Source: Streptomyces sp. B1I3 | Lineage (GTDB): Bacteria; Actinomycetota; Actinomycetes; Streptomycetales; Streptomycetaceae | Assembly (NCBI RefSeq): GCF_030816615.1 | Contig: NZ_JAUSYD010000001.1 | Location: forward strand, 2,666,001-2,730,000 | Direction: 5' to 3' | Length of the DNA stretch: 64,000 nt | In this document: positions 19,181-27,856 of the stretch, piece after piece | Numbering within the stretch: the first letter of the stretch is position 1 | How the letters are laid out: every line of letters begins with the position of its first letter | Program-made: the position numbers and the translations under genes | Notes under the pieces: model-generated | What the model saw: only the letters and a program-made list of their open reading frames with translations | The model's database searches: none | Told to the model about the DNA's origin: nothing

Positions 19181-20052
19181 CGACGCCGGCCACCCCGCCG
19201 CACCCGCAGCCACCCCTCGAGCCTTCCCCGCAGCCGCAGCAGGGCTGGGGCGGTCCGGCGGGGTCCTACGCCTCGCCGATCCCGGTGCGCAGCCCCGGCC
19301 TCGGCGACGCGATCGCGTCCGAGTGGACCAAGATCCGCTCCGTGCGCTCCACGATGTGGACCCTCGGGGTGATGGTCGTGCTCCTGTTCGCGGTGGGGCT
19401 GCTCACCGCGTTCGCCGTCAGCGCCGCCGACGCCGATCTCGAGGACACCCCGGTGCTCAGCCTCGGCTTCTTCGGTGTGCTGCTCGGCTCGATCTGTGTG
19501 ATCACCCTGGGCGTGCTGACCATCGCCTCCGAGTACGGCACGGGAATGATCCGTACGACGCTGACCGCCTGCCCGAGCCGCGCCCGCGTGCTGATCGCGA
19601 AGTCCGTCGTCTTCTTCCTGCTCTCGTTCACGATCACCGCGGTGACGACGGGCATCGTCGCCCTGCTGCAGACGGCCATGCTCGGTGGCGCGACGCCCAC
19701 CGGCGGGGACTGGCTGCGGGCCACGGTGGGCGTGGCGCTCTACGTGGCGACGCTGGGGCTGCTCTCGCTCGCCCTCGGCGCGCTCATCCGGCACTCGGCC
19801 GGTGCGATCACGATCATGATCGCGCTCGTGCTGCTGCCACTGGTGCTGGCGATGTTCATGTTCTCGCCGACGCTGTCCGGCCTCCAGGAAGCACTCTTCG
19901 AGTACTCGATCCCGAGCCAGATCGGCGCCTTCTACAACGCGTCGGTCACCGTGTCCGGGCCGTCCGGCTGGGAACCGCTGTGGATCATCATCGGCATGAC
20001 CGCCGTCGCCATGCTCGGCGCCTTCGCCTCCCTGGACCGCCGGGACGTCTGA
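19177..20052 (+). CDS. ABC-2 type transporter permease with Pro-rich N-terminus (second pair)
   Basis: 291-residue permease. About 40 Pro/Gln-rich residues (PHPQPPLEPSPQPQQGWGG) precede the family start IASEWTKIRSVRSTMWTLGV. Six hydrophobic segments follow, with the conserved SEYGTGMIRTTLTACPSRAR loop. The start is the ATG at 19177, overlapping the ATPase stop. Its QQGW element echoes the same motif in the ATPase tail, suggesting that the two flexible ends arose together. Substrate unknown. Confidence 0.9.
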   Translation: MTTPATPPHPQPPLEPSPQPQQGWGGPAGSYASPIPVRSPGLGDAIASEWTKIRSVRSTMWTLGVMVVLLFAVGLLTAFAVSAADADLEDTPVLSLGFFGVLLGSICVITLGVLTIASEYGTGMIRTTLTACPSRARVLIAKSVVFFLLSFTITAVTTGIVALLQTAMLGGATPTGGDWLRATVGVALYVATLGLLSLALGALIRHSAGAITIMIALVLLPLVLAMFMFSPTLSGLQEALFEYSIPSQIGAFYNASVTVSGPSGWEPLWIIIGMTAVAMLGAFASLDRRDV

Positions 20053-20068
20053 GGCACCCCGCCCGTCC

Positions 20069-20398
20069 TCAGTGGCGTGGCGCGTTCCTGGACCGCTGCA
20101 CCCGTGTGGTGCGGCGGTCCTTCGCGTTCCAGCAGGCCTTGTGCCAGTGCCTGCGGTCGTCGATGCCGCCGAACTCCGGCCAGGCGACCAGGTGCGGGAC
20201 ACCGGAGGGGATCTCCTGGTCGCAGCCGGGACAGCGGTAGCGCTTGCCCGCCGCGCTCGCACCGCTCACCGGACGCACCGACCACTCCTCGCCCCGCCAG
20301 CTCTCGGTGGCGCCGCCTCCCCCGTACCCCTCCGCCGGCCCGCGTGCGTTGCCGGTGGGACTCTCGCCGCCTCGGGGGCGGTTGCGGCGCGGGGACAC
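20069..20398 (-). CDS. Small conserved protein with a zinc-finger-like C-terminus
   Basis: 109-residue protein conserved in Streptomyces, where it often carries the uninformative name 'ATP/GTP-binding protein'. I see no P-loop. The first half is Arg/Gly-rich and probably disordered. The second half has YRCPGCDQEIPSGVPHLVAWP and DDRRHWHKACWNAK, giving a C-x2-C ... H ... H-x2-C pattern that suggests a treble-clef zinc site. It ends in a basic tail. Start is GTG 20398 (VSPRRNR). It faces the ABC permease gene convergently. Confidence 0.75.
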   Translation of the reverse strand: MSPRRNRPRGGESPTGNARGPAEGYGGGGATESWRGEEWSVRPVSGASAAGKRYRCPGCDQEIPSGVPHLVAWPEFGGIDDRRHWHKACWNAKDRRTTRVQRSRNAPRH

Positions 20399-20607
20399 GT
20401 GACACCTCACGGGGCGGTACGGGCAGGTCCGTCAAGCCTAGAGCCCTTCATCCCGCGCCGATGCCGCGTGCGACAGGGGGTATGCGACGGGGCAGGTGAG
20501 TTAGCGGAAAATCGCAACAACTTCGTGCAGGACCGTGCCTTTGGCACGTGTCGGACGTTGTTGCCAGTAGGGGGAGAGCCGCGTCGGCCGCAAGGAGGTA
20601 GAAGGCG

Positions 20608-21639
20608 ATGCGCGTGGGAACGTTCGTACTGGCGGCACAGTTTCCGGGCCAGGGGCCGGGCGAGGCCCTGCACCGGGCCGTCCGGTCCGCGGAGGTGGCG
20701 GAGGAGTCCGGACTCGATTCGGTCTGGCTGGCAGAACATCATTTCGTGCCGTACGGCGTGTGCCCGTCGGCCGTGACACTGGCCGGGCTGCTGCTCGGCC
20801 GCACCCGCAGGATCCGCGTGGGCACGGCGGTGAGCGTCCTGTCGACGCAGCACCCCGTCTCCCTCGGGGAGCAGGCGGCCCTGCTGCATCTGACCAGCGG
20901 CGGCCGCTTCACCCTCGGGGTGGGCCGCGGTGGGCCCTGGGTGGATCTGGAGGTGTTCGGCGGCGGTCTCGACGCCTACGAGAACGGCTTCCCCGAATCG
21001 CTGGAGCTGCTGCTGGACTGGCTCCGGGAGCCCAGGGTGGCGGGCGGCGGCGAGCGCTTCGGCTTCCGTGAGGTGGCGGTCGTGCCCCGCGCCGACGAGA
21101 TCCTCGGGGGCGGTCCCGCCGTGCCCGAGGTGATCGTTGCGTGCACGTCGCCGAAAAGCGTGAAACTCGCCGCTGAAAAGGGTTTGCCGATGCTGCTCGG
21201 GATGCACTGCGGCGACGAGGAGAAGGCCGGCATGGTCGCTCTGTGGCGTTCCGCCGCTCTCGAGGCCGGTCAGCCGCCCGAGGTGGTGGAGCAGGTCGGA
21301 CATGTGTCCGCAGGGGTGGCCCAGATCGCCGACGGGCAGGCGGACGCCGTCGAGACGCTCGTGAAGGCGATGCCCGGCTGGCTGCGGCAGGGGCTCGAGG
21401 CCCATGTCACGGTCGACGGCAGGCACCGGGTGATGCGCGACCCCGTCGCGTACACCGAGTTCCTGTGCGGCCTGCATCCGGTGGGTCCGCCCCGGCTCGC
21501 CGCGGACCGGCTGGCGGCCACGGCGGAGCGCACGGGCATCTCCCGTTTCGCCCTCCTGGTGGAGGGCTCGGGCGACCTCGCGACGACCGAACAGAACGTC
21601 CAGCGGCTGGGCACGGAGGTGCTGCCGCTGCTGACGTGA
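20608..21639 (+). CDS. LLM-class flavin-dependent oxidoreductase
   Basis: 343-residue luciferase-like TIM-barrel protein, expected to use FMNH2 or F420 to oxidise a small substrate. Family elements: MRVGTFVLAAQFPG strand 1, DSVWLAEHHF (the conserved AEHH), the RIRVGTAVSVLSTQHPVSLGEQAALL block and GRFTLGVGRGGPW. The middle segment PEVIVACTSPKSVKLAAEKGLPML is also typical. ATG 20608 is preceded by AAGGAGG at good spacing. It stands alone between convergent neighbours; the substrate cannot be inferred. Confidence 0.9.
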   Translation: MRVGTFVLAAQFPGQGPGEALHRAVRSAEVAEESGLDSVWLAEHHFVPYGVCPSAVTLAGLLLGRTRRIRVGTAVSVLSTQHPVSLGEQAALLHLTSGGRFTLGVGRGGPWVDLEVFGGGLDAYENGFPESLELLLDWLREPRVAGGGERFGFREVAVVPRADEILGGGPAVPEVIVACTSPKSVKLAAEKGLPMLLGMHCGDEEKAGMVALWRSAALEAGQPPEVVEQVGHVSAGVAQIADGQADAVETLVKAMPGWLRQGLEAHVTVDGRHRVMRDPVAYTEFLCGLHPVGPPRLAADRLAATAERTGISRFALLVEGSGDLATTEQNVQRLGTEVLPLLT

Positions 21640-21736
21640 GGTGTCCATGCCGGTAGTCCTGGTGGTGCGGTGGTGCGGGAGCTGCCGCCCCGGAGCCAGT
21701 TGCACCTCCCGCGGCCCGAAGCGGCAGCAGAAGCGC

Positions 21737-22129
21737 TCAGCAGTCCCGAAGTCCGGGCGACTGGTTGAGCAGCTGGCCCCTCACCGAGGTGAAGCGGGCC
21801 AGGCGCTCGTCGACCGAGGCGTCCAGCGGGAACACCGCGACGCGGTGGCAGTTCTGGAATGCCAGACGCACTCCGAAGTGCCGCTGCAGCGCACCACGTA
21901 TCGCATCACTCGCGAGCGCGCGCAGCAGCTGACCACGTGCCTGCTCGTCCGGCGGAGGCGTCTGGTTGTCGGCGAACTGTCCGCCGTCCACCTTCAGCTG
22001 GGCCACCAGGGAGCTGATCATCTCCCATGCGTAGGGCAGGGAGGTCCGGACGCAGTCGACGAAGTCGGCTTCGTCGACCTCGCCTCGCTCGGCCTGTTCC
22101 AAAAGGGCCGGTGAGACGTCGAGCGACAT
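21737..22129 (-). CDS. SCO5389 family protein
   Basis: 130-residue acidic protein conserved across Streptomyces and neighbours. It opens with MSLDVSPALLEQAERGEVDEADFVDCVRTSLPYAWEMI and is predicted helical, with no membrane segment or known catalytic motif. A conserved GALQRHFGVRLAFQNCHRVAVFP block lies in the second half. It sits between the flavin oxidoreductase and nucS, as in S. coelicolor as I remember it. Function unknown. Confidence 0.85.
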   Translation of the reverse strand: MSLDVSPALLEQAERGEVDEADFVDCVRTSLPYAWEMISSLVAQLKVDGGQFADNQTPPPDEQARGQLLRALASDAIRGALQRHFGVRLAFQNCHRVAVFPLDASVDERLARFTSVRGQLLNQSPGLRDC

Positions 22130-22392
22130 GGGTTCTCCTCTCGCGACCCCGGCGGGTCACCGGGGCCTTACGGGCAGGGAAGAAGGCCGGCGACGCTGCG
22201 TGCACAGACGGCGACCTCCTGCTTCCACGGTAAGGGCGCAGTCCGGGCCGCACCAGGAGATTGGGAACACAACCGGCCAATAACGAACGGTCGCAAAGAC
22301 GGACAAGCCCGAAAGCCGTCCGTCAAGGGCCCGACCGGGCGCCGGGACCGGGAATCGCGTCGGACACCGGTCGTCGAGTAGCGTTGCCGACC

Positions 22393-23064
22393 ATGCGTCT
22401 CGTCATCGCCCGTTGCTCCGTCGACTACGCGGGCCGGCTCACCGCCCACCTGCCCTCCGCCCCCCGTCTGATCCTCGTGAAGGCGGACGGCAGCGTCTCG
22501 ATCCACGCCGACGACCGGGCGTACAAACCTCTCAACTGGATGTCCCCGCCGTGCACCTTGAAGGAGGGCGCCGACGGCAGCGAAGGCGTCTGGACCGTGG
22601 TGAACAAAGCGGGCGAGAAACTGATCATCACGATGGAGGAGGTCCTCCACGACTCGTCCCATGAGCTGGGCGTGGACCCGGGGCTCATCAAGGACGGTGT
22701 GGAGGCGCACCTCCAGGAACTGCTCGCCGACCGGATCGAGACACTCGGCGAGGGTTACACCCTGATCCGCCGCGAGTACCCGACCGCCATCGGCCCGGTC
22801 GACATCCTGTGCCGGGACGCGGAGGGCAGGACCGTGGCCGTGGAGTTGAAGCGGCGGGGCGACATCGACGGTGTGGAGCAGCTGACCCGCTATCTCGATC
22901 TGCTCAACCGCGATCCGCACCTGGCGCCGGTGCGGGGTGTCTTCGCGGCCCAGGAGATCAAGCCACAGGCCCGGGTGCTGGCGACGGACCGCGGCATCGG
23001 GTGCCTGGTCCTCGACTACAACGCGATGCGCGGCATCGAGGACGACAAGCTCCGGCTGTTCTGA
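22393..23064 (+). CDS. nucS: Mismatch-specific endonuclease NucS
   Basis: 223-residue EndoMS/NucS nuclease. Actinobacteria lack MutS/MutL, and NucS cuts both strands at certain mismatches (notably G-T) with the help of the beta clamp. An N-terminal beta-rich dimerisation and DNA-binding domain (residues ~1-110) begins [16 protein letters not shown]. The C-terminal PD-(D/E)XK nuclease has GPVDILCRD and [20 protein letters not shown]. Start is ATG 22393, with no Shine-Dalgarno sequence and a TAGCGT -10-like element at 22379-22384, so the transcript may be leaderless. It is convergent with the P-loop protein gene. Confidence 0.95.
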   Translation: MRLVIARCSVDYAGRLTAHLPSAPRLILVKADGSVSIHADDRAYKPLNWMSPPCTLKEGADGSEGVWTVVNKAGEKLIITMEEVLHDSSHELGVDPGLIKDGVEAHLQELLADRIETLGEGYTLIRREYPTAIGPVDILCRDAEGRTVAVELKRRGDIDGVEQLTRYLDLLNRDPHLAPVRGVFAAQEIKPQARVLATDRGIGCLVLDYNAMRGIEDDKLRLF

Positions 23065-23086
23065 CCTGGGGCCGATCGTGCCCGAT

Positions 23087-23123
23087 CGCCGGGCGGGCCG
23101 GGATCATCCCGGCCCGCCCGGCG
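23087..23123. terminator. Bidirectional hairpin between convergent genes
   Basis: A perfect 17-base-pair GC-rich stem with a 3-base loop (left arm 23087-23103, right arm 23107-23123) lies in the 70 bases between the nucS stop and the stop of the convergent P-loop protein gene. There is no U-tract, which is common in Streptomyces. Confidence 0.75.
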
Positions 23124-23134
23124 ATTTCCGGTTT

Positions 23135-25618
23135 TCAGACCACGGTCGATGCGGTGCCGGAGGGGCTCGACGATCCCGCGCCCGCTTCCGAGGCGGTCGC
23201 CGACTCCGCGGGGCCGCTCGCCGAGTCGGTGTTCTCCGGCTCCGACGGGGAATCGGTCGGGGTCGGCTCCGTCGTGCTCTCGCTGGGGGTCGGCTCCGGC
23301 GACGTCGTCGGGGGCGTGGTGCTCGGCGAGGCCGTCGGTCCGGTCGATTTCCCGGTGGGCGACGGCTTCCCGGACGGCGGCGGGTCGCTGGGGCTGCCGC
23401 TGGAGGGGGTGTCCGTGCCCGGGCTCGTCCCAGGGCTCGACGTGCCCCGCGACGGCGTCGCGCTGCCGGACGGGACCGTGTCCCCCGACGCCCCGGGGGA
23501 CACGGTCCCGTCGGCCGGGCCGTCGTCGGAGGCCGGGCCGTCGGCCGGCTCGTCCGCGGGGGAACCGTCCTGGCTGTCGTCCTCGGTGACCGATTGCTCG
23601 GTCGTGACGTCGCTGCCCTCGGGATCCTCGCTGCCGGAGGTCGCACCCAGCGTCACCACGGTGCCCAGCACGGCTGCCAGCAGGGCGCCCGCGCCCACCG
23701 CGACCACGTTGCGCCGGGCGCCCCGGAGCACCGTACGGCCGCCGAGCGCGCCGGCGACCCTGCCTGCGGGACGTGGCGCGGGGACGTGGTGGGACACGCG
23801 GGTGAACGGCTCCTCGACCACGCGCGGGAAGAGGGGCATCACGGCCGGCACCCCGCCGGGCGGCGAGGCGGGCGAGGCTTCGGCCGGCGGGACCCCGCCG
23901 CTCGGTGCGGGCCCGCCGGAACGGTCCTCGACCAGGGCCAGCGCCCTGCGTCCCGCCACCGCGCCGGCCTTGTCGGCGAGCGCGCCGCGCATGCCGATGG
24001 ACGCCTCCAGCTCCGCCCTGGCCCGGTCCAGGTGGCCGGTGCAGAGCGCGAGGACGCCCAACTCGTGGTGGAAGTAGGCCTCCTCCGCCACCTCGCCGGC
24101 GATCCTGGCGGCTTCCTGCCCGATCCTGAGGGCCTTCTCCCAGACGCCCCAGTGCATCCCCGCCGCGAACGCGGGCGAGGCGCTGCGGGCCAGCAGGACG
24201 GCCACGCTGGCCTGTTCCCCGGCGTCGCCCGGCAGGAGGGGTGCCATCGACGCGAGGACGGCGTCCGCCTCGGCGACCGCACGTTCGGGGGTGACGGACG
24301 GGTGCCCCGCCCACCAGGCGTAGTGCTGGGCGGCGCTGCGGGCGTGCGCCGCAGCGTCCTCGCCGTAACCGCTCGCCTCCAGCTGGGCCAGGACACCGGC
24401 GGCCAGCCGGTAGCGGGGGCCCGCCGGGGAGAGCAGACCGCACAGGGACAGCTCCCCCAGCGCGGCATCGGCGTGGGTGTCCCCGACGAGGGCCGGCAGG
24501 TGCGCCTGGTGCGGGACCTCACCGCCGAGGGCGACGGCGAAGCGCAGGGTCTCGCGGGCCGACTCGCTCAGCCGGGAGGCGAGCAGGGCGGCGGGTGCCG
24601 CGGCCTCGCCCAGGCCGGGCAGGGGCACGTCCTTCGGCTCGATCCGGCCGAACGGCGTATCGGCGGGTTCTCCGTCGCCGTAGCCGTCGAAGGACTGCGG
24701 GTCCGTGCGCATCTCGTCGCGTCGGCGCAGCAGGGCGCCGGCCTGGACGAAGCGCAGCGGCAGGCCTTCGGACTCGAACCAGAGGTCGCCGGCCCAGTTC
24801 GCCTCGTCGTCGGTGAGGGTGCGCTCGACGACGTGTTCCAGGAGCTCGATCGAGGCGCTGCGGCTCAGGCCGGAGAGGAAGACCTCCTCGAGGTCCGCGT
24901 CGGCGGTGGATGCGGGCACCTCGGACGTCGTGCCGAGGAGGAACGCACACTCGGGCGTCGCGTCGAGCAGCTCCTGCAGCGCTCCGCCCCCCAGCTCCAG
25001 ATCGTCGAGCACGACCACGGCGCCGATGCCGTGGACGAGGGCCAGGAGGCCCTCGCGGTCGGGCCGGTGCAGCGGAGCCCGGTAGACGGTCTCGAAGAGC
25101 CCGTACAACAGGTCCGTGGCGGTCCGCTTGTGCCCGGAGAGCCGGACGACCCCGTCGGGCGCCAGGTCCGCGCAGTCGGTGGCGACGGCGTTCAGGAGAG
25201 CCGTGCGGCCGGACCCCGCGGGGCCGGTGAGCCGCACCGAGCGACCCCGCGCCAGCAGCCGTACGAGACGTTCCCGCTCGTCCTGGCGCTCGAGGAGCGG
25301 CAACCGGGGTGCGGGCGGTCCCGGAGGCACGGGCGGCGCGGTGGCGCGTTCCCGCTCGGCGCGTTGCGCGGCGGTGTGCCGTACGGGCGGGGCGGGCTGC
25401 TCCCCGGGCCGGCACGGCTCGATCTCGCTGCCGTCGACCGGGTTGACCGTGAGCAGGAAGTCGCCCGAGGTCAGCTGCACCGTGCGGGACTGCTGTGCGG
25501 CCTGGTGCCCGAAGTCCGGCGTCAGGGCTTCGCGGGACTGCCGTCGCCGCTCGGTGTCCTCACCGGGGTGGTCGCCGTCATGCCCGTACTCTTCCGGTTC
25601 CCGGTTGGTCGGGTCCAT
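23135..25618 (-). CDS. Large membrane-anchored P-loop ATPase (STAND-like), mucin-like tail
   Basis: About 827 residues. An Arg/Pro-rich N-terminus leads to a P-loop ATPase with Walker A LTGPAGSGRTALLNAVATD (residue ~130) and Walker B VVVLDDLEL (~200). A helical region with TPR-like character follows (AHARSAAQHYAWWAG, EEAYFHHELGVLALCTGHLDRARAELE). A single transmembrane helix (about residues 638-660, VVAVGAGALLAAVLG) then leads into roughly 165 Ser/Pro/Thr/Asp-rich residues, presumably outside the cell. I chose ATG 25618 because GGGGGA lies at good spacing; ATG 25639 is possible. Resembles STAND signalling ATPases fused to a cell-wall stalk. Function unknown. Confidence 0.8.
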   Translation of the reverse strand: MDPTNREPEEYGHDGDHPGEDTERRRQSREALTPDFGHQAAQQSRTVQLTSGDFLLTVNPVDGSEIEPCRPGEQPAPPVRHTAAQRAERERATAPPVPPGPPAPRLPLLERQDERERLVRLLARGRSVRLTGPAGSGRTALLNAVATDCADLAPDGVVRLSGHKRTATDLLYGLFETVYRAPLHRPDREGLLALVHGIGAVVVLDDLELGGGALQELLDATPECAFLLGTTSEVPASTADADLEEVFLSGLSRSASIELLEHVVERTLTDDEANWAGDLWFESEGLPLRFVQAGALLRRRDEMRTDPQSFDGYGDGEPADTPFGRIEPKDVPLPGLGEAAAPAALLASRLSESARETLRFAVALGGEVPHQAHLPALVGDTHADAALGELSLCGLLSPAGPRYRLAAGVLAQLEASGYGEDAAAHARSAAQHYAWWAGHPSVTPERAVAEADAVLASMAPLLPGDAGEQASVAVLLARSASPAFAAGMHWGVWEKALRIGQEAARIAGEVAEEAYFHHELGVLALCTGHLDRARAELEASIGMRGALADKAGAVAGRRALALVEDRSGGPAPSGGVPPAEASPASPPGGVPAVMPLFPRVVEEPFTRVSHHVPAPRPAGRVAGALGGRTVLRGARRNVVAVGAGALLAAVLGTVVTLGATSGSEDPEGSDVTTEQSVTEDDSQDGSPADEPADGPASDDGPADGTVSPGASGDTVPSGSATPSRGTSSPGTSPGTDTPSSGSPSDPPPSGKPSPTGKSTGPTASPSTTPPTTSPEPTPSESTTEPTPTDSPSEPENTDSASGPAESATASEAGAGSSSPSGTASTVV

Positions 25619-25832
25619 CGTCAAGTCCCCCAGACGCATAGCGCGCGGTTGCCCCACCCGGCCTCGCACGCCCCGCTGTCGCTTCCGGTCCGGTGTCCGC
25701 CCGTGGGTCCGTGTACCGGCAGACGGCCGAACCTTAAACCTTCGCACAGTATCCACGCACCGGCGGGGGGCCGCGCCGCCCAGCCCGTCACGTTCTCGTG
25801 AGGATTGTGCGTGCATCCCCGCCGGGCAGGGC

Positions 25833-26156
25833 TCAGACGCGCGGCAGGGAGTCTGCGGCGATTCCGCCCTCGATGGCCAGAATGCGATGCAGTCTCGTCG
25901 CCACCAGCAGGCGCTGCATCTGCGGCGGCACACCGCGCAGCACCAGCCGTCGGCCCGCCCGGCCCGCCCGGCGGTGCGCACCCATGATGACGCCGAGTCC
26001 GGTGGCGTCCCAGGAGTCCAGCTCGGTCAGGTTCAGTACGAGGTCACCGGCGCCGTCGTCGACGGCCGCATGCAGAACCGTACGGGCGTCCGCCGCGCTT
26101 CGGACGTCGAGGCGGCCCCCGACGGCCATCTCGACGTGGTCGCCCCTGATGTGCAT
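25833..26156 (-). CDS. STAS-domain protein (anti-anti-sigma-like)
   Basis: 107-residue single STAS domain of the SpoIIAA type, which in relatives frees sigma factors by binding an anti-sigma kinase. The core strand VLNLTELDSWDATGLGVIMGAHRRA is clear. The serine phosphorylated in classical SpoIIAA proteins (D-S-S/T-G-L) is replaced by Ala (D-A-T-G-L), with Thr next to it. I place the start at ATG 26156 (MHIRGDHVEM); the longer frame to 26222 adds no family sequence. No anti-sigma factor gene is adjacent. Confidence 0.88.
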   Translation of the reverse strand: MHIRGDHVEMAVGGRLDVRSAADARTVLHAAVDDGAGDLVLNLTELDSWDATGLGVIMGAHRRAGRAGRRLVLRGVPPQMQRLLVATRLHRILAIEGGIAADSLPRV

Positions 26157-26386
26157 ATGCGCTCCCCGGATGACTCCGCAGCAAGGTCGGTCTGTCTGAA
26201 ATCTCTTCCGTCTCTGCCACAACTGACTGCCGCAGCGACATGGAAGTTGCCGTCTGTGGGTGAACCGATACCGAATTCACCCCGAGGGGTGAAGGGGATC
26301 CCCCGGATCGTGGCATCCGGGCACCGGATCCCACGGGACCCCCGGCTGGTTGACGGCACGTCGGACAGCCGGGGACCCGGAAACGA

Positions 26387-27235
26387 TCAGTAGGTGTAGA
26401 AGCCCTGCCCGCTCTTGCGGCCGATGTCACCTGCGTCGACCATCCGGCGCATCAGCTCCGGGGCGGCGAACTTCTCGTCCTGCGACTCGGTGTAGATGTT
26501 GCCGGTGGCGTGCAGCAGGATGTCGACGCCGGTCAGGTCGGCCGTCGCGAGCGGCCCCATGGCGTGGCCGAAGCCGAGCTTGCAGGCGGTGTCGATGTCC
26601 TCGGCGGAGGCGACGCCCGACTCGTACAGCTTGGCGGCCTCGACGACGAGCGCCGAGATCAGCCGGGTGGTGACGAAGCCGGCGACGTCGCGGTTGACGA
26701 CGATGCAGGTCTTGCCGACGGACTCGGCGAACTCCCGTGCGGTGGCGAGGGTTTCGTCACTGGTCTTGTAGCCGCGCACCAGCTCGCAGAGCTGCATCAT
26801 GGGAACGGGCGAGAAGAAGTGCACGCCGACGACGCGCTCCGGGCGCTCCGTCACGGCCGCGATCTTGGTGATCGGGATGGCGGAGGTGTTGGAGGCGAGG
26901 ACGGTGTCCTCCCGCACGACCTTGTCGAGCGTCCGGAAGATCTCGTGCTTGACCTCGAGCTTCTCGAAGACGGCCTCGACGACGACGTCGGCGTCGGCCA
27001 CGGCGTCGAGGTCGGTGGTCGTGGTGATCCGGGCGAGCGCGGCCTCGGCGTCGGCCGCCGCCAGCTTGCCCTTGGAGACGAACTTGCCGTAACTCGCCTC
27101 GATGCCGTCGCGTCCGCGCGCCAGGGCCTCGTCGGTGACGTCACGCAGGACGACGTCCCAGCCCGCCTGGGCGGAGACCTGCGCGATACCGGACCCCATG
27201 AGTCCGGCGCCGATGACGGCGAGCTTCCTGGCCAC
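26387..27235 (-). CDS. 3-hydroxybutyryl-CoA dehydrogenase
   Basis: 282-residue NAD(P)-dependent 3-hydroxyacyl-CoA dehydrogenase of the short soluble type. It interconverts acetoacetyl-CoA and 3-hydroxybutyryl-CoA. The Rossmann motif is VIGAGLMGSGIAQ at the N-terminus. The catalytic His lies in VGVHFFSPVPMMQLCELV with ENTSAI-type SNTSAIPITKIA before it, and the C-terminal substrate domain has GFVTTRLISALVVEA and GFGHAMGPLATADLTG. Start is GTG 27235 with AGGGG upstream. Pairs logically with the thiolase at 9.1 kb in butyryl-CoA or polyhydroxybutyrate-type metabolism. Confidence 0.95.
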   Translation of the reverse strand: MARKLAVIGAGLMGSGIAQVSAQAGWDVVLRDVTDEALARGRDGIEASYGKFVSKGKLAAADAEAALARITTTTDLDAVADADVVVEAVFEKLEVKHEIFRTLDKVVREDTVLASNTSAIPITKIAAVTERPERVVGVHFFSPVPMMQLCELVRGYKTSDETLATAREFAESVGKTCIVVNRDVAGFVTTRLISALVVEAAKLYESGVASAEDIDTACKLGFGHAMGPLATADLTGVDILLHATGNIYTESQDEKFAAPELMRRMVDAGDIGRKSGQGFYTY

Positions 27236-27362
27236 GTTGGCACCCCTATGCACTGTCGACGGTTCACATGCTCTCCGGCGGAGGTTAGTACCCGTGAGGG
27301 GCCCTGGGGCGGCTAAGAGATGCGCGTCACGTCTCACATGACGGACATCACACCGGCCCGCG

Positions 27363-27728
27363 TCACGCGGCGGCGCGTCGCGCGTAGTTGAGCACCTTCT
27401 CGCCGAGGAGGCCCTCGACGCCGTCCAGCAGCACGAGGGCCTCCCTGGACACCTCGGCGGGCTTGCGGCCCGCCACCATCACGCGGCCGATGTGTCCCAT
27501 GAGGGTGTCGTGCACCCGGGAGAGCTGACCCGCCACCAGGACCGCGGTCGGGTCGCCGGTTTCCGCGCCGGACTCCTCCAGGACGGTCGCCTCCAGGTGG
27601 AGGAGGGCGTCCTGCTGGATGTGCCAGAGACGCGCCTTGAGGCTTTCGGCGCCCTCGATGACCCGCATGAAGCGGTCGTAGCCCTCCATCAGGCCGACGG
27701 TGGGCGAGACGCCTGCGGTCCGCGACGC
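27363..27728 (-). pseudogene. TetR-family regulator, C-terminal remnant
   Basis: The readable frame (last 108 residues start MEGYDRFMRVIEGAESL) looks like the ligand-binding C-terminal domain of a TetR regulator: helical, ending LLDGVEGLLGEKVLNYARR. The N-terminal HTH is missing. The frame continues upstream only to a stop at 27729-27731, so the HTH half has been lost. The break lies at about 27700-27720, where it abuts a remnant of a divergent transporter gene. No new start with a clear ribosome binding site is visible. Confidence 0.55.
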
Positions 27729-27843
27729 CTACACCGGTTCGCACGCCACCGCGCACATGCGGTACGGGGTCCTGGTGTCGGTGGCCTGCGCGGTTCCCGC
27801 CGTGACGGTGGGCACACGCGTCTTCCGCAGGGCCGGGGCTTAA
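27703..27843 (+). pseudogene. MFS transporter, C-terminal remnant
   Basis: A plus-strand frame, open from the junction to the TAA at 27841, reads VRDAYTGSHATAHMRYGVLVS and then a hydrophobic helix (VACAVPAVTV) followed by TRVFRRAGA. This resembles the last transmembrane helix and basic end of drug-efflux MFS proteins (compare the usual DAYTGSLHTA pattern). Together with the TetR remnant it looks like a divergent regulator/efflux pair that lost both 5' ends in one deletion. Confidence 0.45.
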
Positions 27844-27844
27844 C

Positions 27845-27850
27845 TAGGCT
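27845..27850 (+). promoter_or_regulatory. -10 element of the adenosyltransferase gene, leaderless
   Basis: TAGGCT ends six bases before the ATG at 27857 and no Shine-Dalgarno sequence lies between, so the transcript probably begins at the start codon. It lies directly after the stop codon of the MFS remnant. Confidence 0.45.
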
Positions 27851-27856
27851 GGCCCC

